Assembly (NCBI GenBank): GCA_964512765.1
Contig: CAZEKF010000007.1
Coordinates: 18,926-82,925 of the forward strand
Direction: 5' to 3'
Source of the DNA: GW2011-AR15 sp964512765
Lineage (GTDB): Archaea; Nanobdellota; Nanobdellia; Woesearchaeales; GW2011-AR15
DNA length: 64,000 bases
Positions 8,892 through 16,296 of this stretch are shown piece after piece (the first letter of the stretch is position 1; the number at the start of each line of letters is the position of its first letter). Below the pieces are notes generated by a model. The model saw only the letters and a list, made by a program, of their open reading frames with translations, was not told where the DNA came from and ran no database searches. The translations under genes and the position numbers were made by a program.

Positions 8892-9449
8892 ATGTTTAAC
8901 AAAAAAGGTGTCTCTCCGCTTATTGCTACTGTTTTACTGGTTATGATCGTTGTTTCTATTGGTGCAGCAGTTATGGTTGTTATCCAAGGATTATCTGAAG
9001 AACAAATCCAGAGTATTGAAACTCAGTCAGATTTGTTAGAATGTGGTGTTGACGTTGAAGTAGGCCTTGTTGAAATAGATAGTGTTTATAGATTCTGTAC
9101 AAACATAACCAGTCAAACAAGAGGAAATGTTACTTTATTAATGGAAAACACTGGACAAAGAGACATATCCGGGTTTAAAGTTACTGTTCTTGGAGATGAT
9201 GGGTTTAACTCAACTACGTACGCATCTGCTAGTCTTACAAAAGGAAGTTTGAGTGGATTCTCTTTTGTGTTTGGCGGTGTTGGTGACAGTTCATCTGAGA
9301 TTGGAAAAGTAACAATCAGTCCTCAAATTACTCTTCATGATATTGTTACGTGTGTGGAACCAAACCTTGAGTTTGACGCAGAATTTTTAGATAAATTAAA
9401 TGATTGCGGATCAGTTACTTGGAACGCTAACATTGCTGCAACAAGTTAA
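8892..9449 (+). CDS. archaeal type IV pilin/archaellin-like secreted protein
   Basis: The 185-residue product begins MFNKKGVSPLIATVLLVMI, a class III signal peptide: short charged leader, KKG cleavage context, then a hydrophobic helix of about 25 residues. This is the pattern of archaeal pilins processed by a prepilin/preflagellin peptidase. The remainder is a Thr/Ser/Gly-rich beta-type ectodomain with four Cys (positions near 53, 69, 157 and 176) that could form disulfides. It is probably a surface filament or pseudopilin subunit. A strong AAAGGTGAAAT ribosome-binding site precedes the ATG. Confidence 0.75.
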   Translation: MFNKKGVSPLIATVLLVMIVVSIGAAVMVVIQGLSEEQIQSIETQSDLLECGVDVEVGLVEIDSVYRFCTNITSQTRGNVTLLMENTGQRDISGFKVTVLGDDGFNSTTYASASLTKGSLSGFSFVFGGVGDSSSEIGKVTISPQITLHDIVTCVEPNLEFDAEFLDKLNDCGSVTWNANIAATS

Positions 9450-9455
9450 TAAAAA

Positions 9456-9740
9456 ATGATAAATTTTATTGAAGGAACTTTATTGATTTCTAATCTTTTA
9501 CTTATACTAGTTGTTTTGGTATACGGTTTTTTAATTATTAAAAAACATAAAAAAGAAGAATCTTCAATCTGGGTTTATTTTTTAGTAGCATGCGGCTTAT
9601 ATTTTTTATCTGAGTTAACCACACTGCTAGACACATTACTTTTTTTAGACATTACTATGGTTAAAGGATTATTAAGGTTAAGTTTTGGTATAATAATTTT
9701 GTTTGCGTTTTTATCTAAATATGAATCAATAAAGAAATAA
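9456..9740 (+). CDS. small three-helix membrane protein
   Basis: A 94-residue protein with three hydrophobic segments (about residues 9-28, 38-57 and 68-86) separated by a Lys/Glu-rich cytoplasmic loop (KKHKKEES). It begins 7 nt after the pilin-like gene and is likely cotranscribed, so it may be a membrane partner of that protein, but no motif supports a specific role. It ends 4 nt before the stop of the convergent HIT gene. Confidence 0.5.
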   Translation: MINFIEGTLLISNLLLILVVLVYGFLIIKKHKKEESSIWVYFLVACGLYFLSELTTLLDTLLFLDITMVKGLLRLSFGIIILFAFLSKYESIKK

Positions 9741-9743
9741 AAA

Positions 9744-10280
9744 TTAAGGCATTCTTTTTAATGATTTAGTTGTATAATCTTCTTCTTCTTTTTTAGGTTT
9801 TTTTTCTTTTACTTCCTCATCTTCTTTAAATTTAACCTTGGGAAGTTCGTCTTTACCTGCGAAAATTAGATCTGAATATGTTTTAATTCTGGACATTACT
9901 GCTTTAAGCTCTGGTTCAGGTGATTGTTTAGGTGTCCATTCAAAGTTAAGACTGTCATTTTCTTTTCTAGGCAAAACATTAATAACTAAATGAGGTAATT
10001 CTTGGCCTGCGTCCAAACCATTGTTTAAGATTAGATTGGTACCTAAAGCACCTAATGATTCAAATATTGACGTTGAGACTTTATTGCAAACATTAAACAA
10101 ATGTTCAACAACATTATCTTCTAGTTCTTCAATAATTGGTGTGTGTTGTTTAGGAATAACTAATGTATGGCCAGAAACTGCTGGACTTTCATGTAAAATA
10201 GCAAAACATAGATCGTCTTCGTAAATAAATTTAAACACGTCCTTGTTCTTCAATATGTTGCATATGTCACAATCTGTCAT
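9744..10280 (-). CDS. HIT-superfamily protein with degenerate histidine triad
   Basis: The N-terminal CDICNILKN gives the CxxC typical of the HIT/HINT zinc site, followed by LVIPKQHTPII and NNGLDAGQELPHLVINVLPR. In active HIT proteins the last segment is HxHxHxx; here it is HLVINVL, so the first His remains but the second (nucleophile) and third are Val and Asn. The C-terminal 60 residues are Lys/Glu-rich. It probably binds nucleotides but should lack normal hydrolase activity. The second HIT gene lies 8 nt upstream on the same strand, so the two form a pair. Confidence 0.85.
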   Translation of the reverse strand: MTDCDICNILKNKDVFKFIYEDDLCFAILHESPAVSGHTLVIPKQHTPIIEELEDNVVEHLFNVCNKVSTSIFESLGALGTNLILNNGLDAGQELPHLVINVLPRKENDSLNFEWTPKQSPEPELKAVMSRIKTYSDLIFAGKDELPKVKFKEDEEVKEKKPKKEEEDYTTKSLKRMP

Positions 10281-10287
10281 TTTATTC

Positions 10288-10965
10288 TTATATAAACATA
10301 CCCGCTATATCATCTAAATTAACATTGTCTTTAGACGGTTCACTTTTAGGTTCTTCTGGTGTTTCCTCTTTCTTATTTTCTTTGTCTACATCGTCTTTTT
10401 CTTCTTGTTCCTTTGTATCTTCTTTTTTCTCTAGTTCAGGTTCTGTTTTAGCTTCTTCTTTTTTATGTTCTATTTGAGGAACTTCTTCAGGAACAGGTTT
10501 ACCTGATAAATACGAACTTAGTTTGGCTTTTACAGACTCTAATTCTGTTTCATCAGCACTATCTTTTGGAATTTGGAATAATAAATCACCTTGTTTTCTT
10601 GGTATAACATGCACCATGAAATGAGGTGCTTTTTGGCCTGCTAAAGCACCGTTTGCAACAAAAATAGATGTTCCTTTAACACCTAAAGATTTTAACAATG
10701 ATCTTGATGTTTTTTTAGCAATTGTGAATAAATGACCTATTAATTGTTCAGGAATCTGTGGCAGGATTTGGTAATGGTCCTTAGGTAAAATTAAACAATG
10801 CCCTTCTCCACCTGGGTTAATGTCTAAAATAACAACAACTTTGTCATCTGAATAAAGTTCATGGCTTGGTATTTCTTTGTTTATGATTTTACAGAAGATG
10901 CAATTCTTTTTTTGTAACTCAAGAACTTCCTGAGGTGTCATATTCTTAAGATCTTCAGGATTCAT
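10288..10965 (-). CDS. HIT-superfamily protein with Met at the catalytic His, acidic tail
   Basis: A 225-residue protein: a HIT domain in residues 18-145 with CIFCKIINKEIPSHELY (zinc Cys pair and the usual early motif), GEGHCLILPKDHY and GALAGQKAPHFMVHVIPR. The triad reads HFMVHVI, so the middle catalytic His is Met while the flanking His are kept. A tail of about 70 residues is almost entirely Glu, Lys, Asp and Pro. It is first in the two-gene HIT unit. The ancestral activity is nucleotidyl hydrolysis or transfer; loss of the nucleophile argues against that here. The annotation as a HIT fold is firm. Confidence 0.85.
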   Translation of the reverse strand: MNPEDLKNMTPQEVLELQKKNCIFCKIINKEIPSHELYSDDKVVVILDINPGGEGHCLILPKDHYQILPQIPEQLIGHLFTIAKKTSRSLLKSLGVKGTSIFVANGALAGQKAPHFMVHVIPRKQGDLLFQIPKDSADETELESVKAKLSSYLSGKPVPEEVPQIEHKKEEAKTEPELEKKEDTKEQEEKDDVDKENKKEETPEEPKSEPSKDNVNLDDIAGMFI

Positions 10966-10998
10966 AGAATGTAATTTAATTAATGTAGTTTAAATAAT

Positions 10999-11625
10999 TT
11001 ACCCATCCCAAGTCTGCATTTTGTAACCACCATCTGTTCTAGCAGCAACATACGGGTTAGATTCACTCTGGCTTCCAAAATACACATCCCTTTGCTCTAA
11101 AGAAGAATAAACGTCTCTGTTAAGGCCGCTATATATATTTCCTTGGCTTTCTGGATAACCTGGTATATCCCTCATAAATTCAGGTTGTATGCTTTCTAAA
11201 ATTTGTTGCTCTAGGCTTTCTTGCGGATTTTCACTCACTATATCTGATAAAATATCTGTAGGGATAACTGAATCTTGTTGACCTTTACCTATCATTATCC
11301 ATTGGTTAAACAATATTAATATGTCGTCAATACTTTTTCTTTCTATTTCTGTTAAGGTTGTATCAGACCGCATTTTAATGAATGCATCAACTATACTATT
11401 AATATCATCATCACTCACATTAGAAGGGTCTTCAAACAATATTTTTTGCAATTCTGGCTGAATCTGTATCTTTTTTCGCTTCTCTAAAAACTCTTTAATC
11501 TCGTCTATTAGTTCTTGTCCTACGTCTCTCTCTGCTAACTGTTTAATATGATGATACTGCGGACTATATTCTAAGAAGATTCTATTAACAAACTCTAAAA
11601 TAACACTCCTATCAATACTTGACAT
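10999..11625 (-). CDS. uncharacterised soluble protein
   Basis: A 208-residue acidic protein. Residues 1-130 look mainly helical, with repeated Ile/Leu/Glu heptads. Residues 140-208 are Pro/Gly/Ser/Tyr-rich and probably disordered (DIPGYPESQGNIYSGL, EQRDVYFGSQSESNPY). No catalytic motif, membrane segment or zinc site is visible and I do not recognise the family. It is expressed from its own region upstream of the HIT pair, 33 nt before the second HIT gene. Confidence 0.5.
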   Translation of the reverse strand: MSSIDRSVILEFVNRIFLEYSPQYHHIKQLAERDVGQELIDEIKEFLEKRKKIQIQPELQKILFEDPSNVSDDDINSIVDAFIKMRSDTTLTEIERKSIDDILILFNQWIMIGKGQQDSVIPTDILSDIVSENPQESLEQQILESIQPEFMRDIPGYPESQGNIYSGLNRDVYSSLEQRDVYFGSQSESNPYVAARTDGGYKMQTWDG

Positions 11626-11650
11626 GATGTATAATAAGCAAGATTAGTAT

Positions 11651-11812
11651 TTATTTTTTATTCTTTTTACGTCTGAAAAACTTTTTTAAAAAGGTTTTTT
11701 CTTTTTTTTCTAGCTCTTTATTCCCTTTTTCTATCTCTTCAACTGAAGGAATCTTTTGTTTTTTTAGTTTTTTTAATTGTTCATTCAGTTTTTTGTTTTT
11801 CAAATCAACCAT
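11651..11812 (-). CDS. small highly charged protein, 53 aa
   Basis: A 53-residue ORF from ATG (11812) to TAA (11651), reading MVDLKNKKLNEQLKKLKKQK, then IPSVEEIEKGNKELEKKEKT, then FLKKFFRRKKNKK. It is almost all Lys, Glu, Leu and Asn and should form one amphipathic helix with a strongly basic end. It lies 25 nt upstream of the 208-residue unknown on the same strand. Low complexity makes a chance ORF possible, but the internal Pro/Ser and regular heptads argue for a real small protein. Confidence 0.4.
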   Translation of the reverse strand: MVDLKNKKLNEQLKKLKKQKIPSVEEIEKGNKELEKKEKTFLKKFFRRKKNKK

Positions 11813-12062
11813 TATTGAAAACATAGTGTATTTCCTATATAAATTTTATTAAAATTGAGTATAAGATTAAAATATTTAATCATTGATAAAATAAATTGAT
11901 TTACTGAATGATTAAAATATTTAAGCAATAATTAAAAATAATGATTTAATGAAAATTAACACACTTTTTTAATTATTTTCTATATTGAAAAATATAATTT
12001 ACCAAAATAGATACTTAAATAAATATATTAGAATAAATATACTATAAAAAATATATCATAAT
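11813..12062. other. very AT-rich intergenic region
   Basis: The 250 bp contain runs such as AAATATTTAATC repeated in slightly varied form (around 11871-11881 and 11908-11923) but no ORF, RNA-like structure or clear promoter that I can support. It separates the charged 53-residue gene from the interrupted tautomerase gene. Confidence 0.4.
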
Positions 12063-12109
12063 CTATAGTTTATAAGCTTGATTTCCTTCCAAGCCCCAAT
12101 TTACTTTTG

Positions 12110-12172
12110 GAATCATAAAAATCCTAGGTTTGGGGATTTTTAGGATACAAAAAAAGTTAATAACTTTTTTTA
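12110..12172 (-). repeat. palindromic paired-hairpin element, copy A1
   Basis: This 63-nt insertion holds two hairpins. Arms ATCATAAAAATCC (12112-12124) and GGATTTTTAGGAT (12134-12146) pair over 13 positions with one A-G mispair. Arms AAAAAAAGTTA (12149-12159) and TAACTTTTTTT (12161-12171) are perfect. The ATCAT...AGGAT borders and the A-G mispair match copy A2 on the opposite strand. Confidence 0.7.
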
Positions 12173-12290
12173 GTACATCATTAATAATAACAGTTATATG
12201 GTCTATAGGAGTGTTAATAGTATCAGCAACAGTTTTAGACACGTTCTTAATCAATTGCTCTTTCATCTCTTCTGTTCTATCAGCCCACAT

Positions 12291-12365
12291 CCTCAAAAAC
12301 AGATAATGCTGTTTTTGGGATCCTGGAAATCCCTAACAGAAAAAAAATAATGGGATTTCCATGAT
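12291..12365 (-). repeat. palindromic paired-hairpin element, copy A2
   Basis: This 75-nt insertion holds arms ATCCTGGAAATCCC (12320-12333) and GGGATTTCCATGAT (12352-12365), 14 positions with one mispair, then arms CAAAAACAG (12294-12302) and CTGTTTTTG (12309-12317), perfect. On the minus strand it reads CATGGAAA...TTTCCAGG, then CCCAAAAAC...GTTTTTG, which is the same order and wording as copy B at 29998-30095. Confidence 0.75.
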
Positions 12366-12478
12366 ATCAATTTTCACAACAGACATAATAAATCACCAAT
12401 AAAATTGATGCTAAAAAAGTAAAAAAAAGTTACTATTCAAAAAAACACATAAAATGTATACTAATGTAACCAAACGAG

Positions 12479-12910
12479 ATAATACCGACAAAACCAGTAG
12501 AACTTACCTAAAACACCCTCCAACCATACTTTTGTATTGTTTAACCCGGCTTATTGGTTGCAAATAGGATAAACTAGTTTGTCGGCAAAATACCAAACAG
12601 GATGACATAATTCCGACACCGCAGACATAATACCAGAATTTGCCATTTTTTTGGTAGATAAGTAAAACGGAATAATGCCGAAAATATTTTAAACTAAAAA
12701 AAACAGGGAAAAAGCACAAAAAATAGGGGTATTATGGTAATACTTATGGTTAATTTGATAATAAAAGCTAAGAAAATAGGCTTTAAATTGATTCTGATTA
12801 TAGAATTTAATCGATTATATAGGGAAAAACAGCAGAAAAAACTTATTTTTTAATTCATTAGGGGGAATTCCCCCTAAAACCCCTTTTAGAATTCCTTGTC
12901 GGCATAATGC
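12479..12910 (+). promoter_or_regulatory. cluster of operator-like repeats upstream of the HTH gene
   Basis: A short motif recurs in both orientations: ATAATACCGACA (12479-12490), TTGTCGGCAAAATACC (12579-12594), GACATAATTCCGACA (12604-12618), GACATAATACC (12624-12634), GGAATAATGCCGAAAA (12669-12684) and TTGTCGGCATAATGC (12896-12910). The last directly abuts the AAATATATAAA box (about 12913-12923) of the regulator gene at 12968, as expected for an autoregulatory operator. No coding gene is supported across 12387-12967. Confidence 0.5.
12858..12877. repeat. perfect 20-bp GC-rich palindrome
   Basis: TTAGGGGGAATTCCCCCTAA is fully self-complementary and followed by AACCCCTTTTAG. It is the most GC-rich spot in an otherwise extremely AT-rich kilobase, and lies 19 bp before the operator copy and promoter of the HTH gene. 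Confidence 0.75.
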
Positions 12911-12967
12911 AAAAATATATAAACGCAGTAAATATTAATGAACATTGTAAAAATAGAGGTGTTTATT

Positions 12968-13453
12968 ATGGCTAGGCGTGCTTTTTACTTAACAAATACT
13001 GAACCAAGTTCAATGAATCCTGATTCTAAAGAGTTAGCTACTGTTATTATTAATAGAATGGGCCTTTCACCAAGAAAAGTAGGTTCTACAGATCAAATGT
13101 ATCGTGTTTTAATTGAGTTATATGAACGTACTAAATTGTCTAATAAAGAAAAAAAGCCTGAACTTGCTGTTTTAACCGTCGAGGAAATGGGAAATGTAGC
13201 TGGTATTACACGCCAAACTATGTATGATTATATTAAAAGATGGATTGATCTTGACCTTGTTGTTAAAACCTCTTATATATACGAAGGTAAGGTAATTATA
13301 GGGTATAAGTTAAACGGTGTTACTGTAGAAAATGCGTTTGAAAAAGCTGCTGTGAAAGTAAAAAATAATCTTGAGTTAACCCTAAAATATGCTAAAGAAT
13401 TGCAAAATTCAATTAAAAAAGAAAAAATTTCTGAAACAATGAAGCAGAGATGA
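12968..13453 (+). CDS. winged-helix/HTH DNA-binding regulator
   Basis: The product has 161 residues from the ATG at 12968, chosen because GAGGTG lies 7-12 nt upstream; an in-frame ATG at 12938 has no such site. Residues 65-115 hold a helix-turn-helix: LTVEEMGNVAGITRQTMYDY followed by IKRWIDLDLVVKTSYIYEG, the last part suggesting a wing. A C-terminal amphipathic helix (about 125-155) may dimerise. I do not recognise the family. TTGTCGRCATWAT-type repeats occur both upstream and downstream, and one abuts its own promoter, so autoregulation is likely. Confidence 0.65.
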   Translation: MARRAFYLTNTEPSSMNPDSKELATVIINRMGLSPRKVGSTDQMYRVLIELYERTKLSNKEKKPELAVLTVEEMGNVAGITRQTMYDYIKRWIDLDLVVKTSYIYEGKVIIGYKLNGVTVENAFEKAAVKVKNNLELTLKYAKELQNSIKKEKISETMKQR

Positions 13454-13590
13454 TTCATCCATAATCTTTTTCTTTGAAAAAGATAAATTTATTTATTATA
13501 ATTATTGATTAAAACATTTAATCTTTTTTAGAATAATTGTATATTTTTTAATTTATTGAAAAAATTTCACTGAAGATATTATATATAATT

Positions 13591-13680
13591 TAGTCGACAT
13601 TTTATAAAAAAATTAATTTATTCTGAATTATATCTTGTCGACATTATATTTAATTATATTAATTGATTATCTCGACTAAT
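13591..13680 (+). promoter_or_regulatory. operator-like TCGAC repeats ahead of the GNAT-methyltransferase unit
   Basis: TAGTCGACAT (13591-13600), TTGTCGACATTAT (13635-13647) and CTCGACTAAT (13671-13680) lie in the 321-bp gap after the HTH gene. The middle copy differs from TTGTCGGCATAAT at 12896 at only two positions. No gene is seen in this gap. The sites are placed to let the regulator also control the genes starting at 13775. Confidence 0.4.
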
Positions 13681-13774
13681 TTTTTCAAAACATTAAAACA
13701 AAAGTGAGTTATTAATATTTATTTCCATATAGAAAATAAAAACAATAATAAATAATATGATTTATTGAGAGGAT

Positions 13775-14206
13775 ATGGACATAGAATTTGTAAAAGGTAA
13801 CAAAAGAGAAACTGATAAGTTTTCTAAGGTAGAATGGAAAAAGTTCTATAAAGAACAAGGTGGGATTAAAGAGAAATATAAGGAATATAGATACAAAATC
13901 CTTCATAACGAGGAATTAATAGACATTATTATTGGATGGACGTATAGTGGTGTCGCTTACCTCGACAATATGGTATTAAAAAGTGAGTATAGAAACAAAA
14001 AAATAGGTCATAAAATATTACAATTTTGGGAAAACATAGCTAAAAAACAAAAATGTCATAAATTAAGTGTAAAAACATGTCCTGGATTAATGCCAAATGC
14101 GTTATATTTATACAAAAAACACGGTTATAGAGTTGAAGCTAATATAAACAATGATTATCATAACAAAGACTGGGTAATATTATCCAAGTTCATAGACGAT
14201 AAATAA
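13775..14206 (+). CDS. GNAT-family N-acetyltransferase
   Basis: A 143-residue single-domain acetyltransferase. The acetyl-CoA-binding motif A is SEYRNKKIGHKILQFWE (R-x-x-x-hG-x-hL pattern), preceded by the strand VAYLDNMVLK and followed by LSVKTCPGLMPNALYLYKKHGYR, the usual C-terminal motif B. The acceptor substrate is unknown. GAGAGGAT precedes the ATG. The methyltransferase gene follows 24 nt later on the same strand, so the two are probably one unit that may modify the same target. Confidence 0.8.
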   Translation: MDIEFVKGNKRETDKFSKVEWKKFYKEQGGIKEKYKEYRYKILHNEELIDIIIGWTYSGVAYLDNMVLKSEYRNKKIGHKILQFWENIAKKQKCHKLSVKTCPGLMPNALYLYKKHGYRVEANINNDYHNKDWVILSKFIDDK

Positions 14207-14230
14207 ACAAAATAAAAGTGAGGAATAAAC

Positions 14231-14854
14231 ATGCTAAAAAAAGTAATATGGGAAGATAGACATAAAGAATCTATAGGTAAATACAATAGAGTAACAGATT
14301 TTGCACGGTTATGCTATTTTAATTTCATGAAACTGAAAAAAAGAGCAAAAGTACTTGATTTATGCTGTGGTAAAGGCGCAGATTCAATATTTTTCCATAA
14401 TAAAGAAATGAATGTTACTGCGTTAGATTACTCAAGTGAAGCTATTAAACAGTTTAATGACATACAAAAACGTTATGAAATCTTTTTAACTTCAATGGTA
14501 ATGGATATTTCTGAAGAGTTTCCTTATGAAAATGAATCATTTGATTTTGTATATTCAAGATTAGGATTACACTATTTCACAGATAAAGTTACTAGAAAAG
14601 TAATATCAGAGATAAAACGTGTATTAAAAAGTGAGGGTTTACTGATGTTTCAGGTAAAATCTATTAATGACAAAGAATACGGCAAAGGAAAAGAGATCGA
14701 AAAGGATATGTTTGATGAAGATGGATATATTAGACATTTCTTTAGCAAAGAATACGCTGAATCATTGTTAGAAGGTTTTAATATAATAATGATGGAAGAA
14801 CGTGCTATACCTAACAAAAGCACATATTTAGAAGTAATTGCTGAGAAAAAGTAA
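14231..14854 (+). CDS. class I SAM-dependent methyltransferase
   Basis: A 207-residue protein with a Rossmann methyltransferase core. Motif I is VLDLCCGKGADSIFF, motif II has the acidic LDYSSEAIKQF, motif IV is FDFVYSRLGLHYF and post-motif VLKSEGLLMFQVKS follows. The Cys-rich motif I is a little unusual. The substrate cannot be inferred; family relatives methylate small molecules and metalloids. GTGAGGAAT precedes the ATG. It shares a unit with the GNAT gene and lies downstream of the TCGAC repeats. Confidence 0.8.
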   Translation: MLKKVIWEDRHKESIGKYNRVTDFARLCYFNFMKLKKRAKVLDLCCGKGADSIFFHNKEMNVTALDYSSEAIKQFNDIQKRYEIFLTSMVMDISEEFPYENESFDFVYSRLGLHYFTDKVTRKVISEIKRVLKSEGLLMFQVKSINDKEYGKGKEIEKDMFDEDGYIRHFFSKEYAESLLEGFNIIMMEERAIPNKSTYLEVIAEKK

Positions 14855-14886
14855 ATTATTTATACCAGAATTATAAATATAAAACT

Positions 14887-15432
14887 ATGGACTGGGATAA
14901 CATATTACAAAAACTAAAAATATTTTCTAAAAAAGGTATTAAAAAAGCAGACGAAGTTAAAGATAAACTTGGTGAGATTAAACAAGAAAAACAATATTCT
15001 GACCTTAACAAATACGAAATAAGTATGATTGAAAACACTATTAATGACTTAAACTCTGCATTAACAGACATAAACAGTAATAACTATGACTCTGCAATTT
15101 CTCACCTAAACAACGCAGCTAAAGAGTTTAATGATATTAATGAGCAGTTTATTTTTTTAATGAACGAAACAAATCAATTTTACATAAAAACCCATGATAA
15201 AAGAGCAATAGTTTTCTTAGATAAGTTAAAAGAATATGATAGTAAAAGAGAAGAGTTTACCCAAGTAATAAAAGAGATTACTGAAAAACTTCAAAAAAGT
15301 GATGAGATTGAAGAAATAAAAGAGTGTTTACAACGTATTATTAAAGGACTAGAATATGAACTCGCTTTATTCAATGGTTTTGTTAGTGTTCGAGACGGAA
15401 TTCTTAAGAACGAATTAATGATACAGAAATAA
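14887..15432 (+). CDS. uncharacterised coiled-coil protein
   Basis: A 181-residue, almost entirely helical protein with long Lys/Glu/Asn-rich stretches (KKADEVKDKLGEIKQEKQ and later DEIEEIKECLQRIIKGLEYE). There is no membrane segment, zinc site or catalytic motif, and the family is not recognised. A TTATTTATAC box about 29 nt before the ATG and no Shine-Dalgarno site suggest a leaderless transcript. It is convergent with the DUF58 gene, 3 nt between stops. Confidence 0.5.
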   Translation: MDWDNILQKLKIFSKKGIKKADEVKDKLGEIKQEKQYSDLNKYEISMIENTINDLNSALTDINSNNYDSAISHLNNAAKEFNDINEQFIFLMNETNQFYIKTHDKRAIVFLDKLKEYDSKREEFTQVIKEITEKLQKSDEIEEIKECLQRIIKGLEYELALFNGFVSVRDGILKNELMIQK

Positions 15433-15435
15433 AAC

Positions 15436-16290
15436 TTAGGTGTTAATAATCTTATAAAAAGCTTCAAATAAAGGTTGTTGTGTTGAAAATAAGAAAAATT
15501 TACCACCTGCGCTTAATGTTTCTTGTTCAATGTTCATGATATGATCATAGATTTTTTCTCTATAATCTTGTCGTTTACGCTCTGTTATAAAAGTTTCAAG
15601 TTTTTTGCCTGTTTCTGAATCTTCTAGCATAACAGATCCATACACATTAAAGTTAGTTTCTGATTTATCTAATATTTGAATAACTTTCAAGTTGTGGTTT
15701 TTAAACAAGTAAAGTGTTTCTTTAATCTGGTCAATGTCAAACAAGAAATCAGATATAATAACAACAAATGACTTAGATTTCATGTTTTTTTTATATTTCT
15801 TAAGTTCATTTGCAAAATTTATTACTCCTTTACACTTTACTTTGTTAAGATAATGCAAAAATCCCAAAACCTGGTTAGAACTTCTCTTTGCTCTTAACGA
15901 GTCTGTTGTATCGCTTACTAATGATAAATGAAAATGTTCGTTATCTCTTGCGCTTAAATATGCAAACCCTAAAGCTAACATTGCTGCATATTCAAATTTT
16001 TTAGTTTTAGTTGTACCGTAATCCATGCTCTTGCTAGAATCAAGTAAGACATGCGTGGTTACGTTACGTTCTTCTTCATATCTTTTAATAAAAAATTCAT
16101 CGTTTCTTGCATAGATTTTCCAATCTATAGCACGATAATCATCGCCTGGCTCGTACGGTCTAAAGTCTGTTACAACTAAACCTTGGCCTGTTGACGTGCT
16201 TTTCCTAGAACCTATAAAACTACTTGTAACTCTTTTATTAATTATAACATGGAATCTCTTTAACTGAGATAAAAAACTTGTATCAATCAT
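15436..16290 (-). CDS. DUF58 / von Willebrand A-like protein, MoxR partner
   Basis: A 284-residue protein with the DUF58 signature FRPYEPGDDYRAIDWKIYAR and a VWA-type metal site DSSKSMDYG in the following strand. DUF58 proteins are almost always encoded next to MoxR AAA ATPases, as here (6 nt gap, MoxR upstream). The pair is thought to act as a chaperone or assembly device for VWA membrane proteins or metal-dependent complexes. The candidate VWA partners in this genome lie at 32571-37980. Confidence 0.9.
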   Translation of the reverse strand: MIDTSFLSQLKRFHVIINKRVTSSFIGSRKSTSTGQGLVVTDFRPYEPGDDYRAIDWKIYARNDEFFIKRYEEERNVTTHVLLDSSKSMDYGTTKTKKFEYAAMLALGFAYLSARDNEHFHLSLVSDTTDSLRAKRSSNQVLGFLHYLNKVKCKGVINFANELKKYKKNMKSKSFVVIISDFLFDIDQIKETLYLFKNHNLKVIQILDKSETNFNVYGSVMLEDSETGKKLETFITERKRQDYREKIYDHIMNIEQETLSAGGKFFLFSTQQPLFEAFYKIINT

Positions 16291-16296
16291 GGTCTT

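Larger units (their letters stand above)
12063..12386 (-). pseudogene. 4-oxalocrotonate tautomerase-like gene split by two palindromic insertions
   Basis: Three pieces, read on the minus strand, form one small tautomerase: MSVVKID (12386-12366), MWADRTEEMKEQ to VIINDV (12290-12173), and PKVNWGLEGNQAYKL (12109-12066). The inserts between them are 75 nt (12291-12365) and 63 nt (12110-12172). Without them the product has 61 residues, the normal family length. The first insert carries an in-frame TAG; the second keeps the frame open and adds 21 residues. The family's catalytic Pro-1 is Ser here. Without readthrough or RNA removal the gene is dead; a TTG-started product from 12296 would lack the N-terminal strand. 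Confidence 0.7.

Noticed and set aside
12330..12340. TAG readthrough (pyrrolysine) in the tautomerase insert
   Set aside because: TAG ends ordinary genes here (1550, 7759, 19442) and no pyl genes are visible.
12504..12719. 71-residue minus-strand ORF
   Set aside because: It consists of the operator-like repeats read in one frame, is Cys/aromatic-rich without pattern, and has no promoter or ribosome-binding site.
12479..12910. CRISPR array
   Set aside because: Repeat units are 11-16 nt, in both orientations and irregularly spaced, unlike CRISPR repeats and spacers; no cas genes are near.
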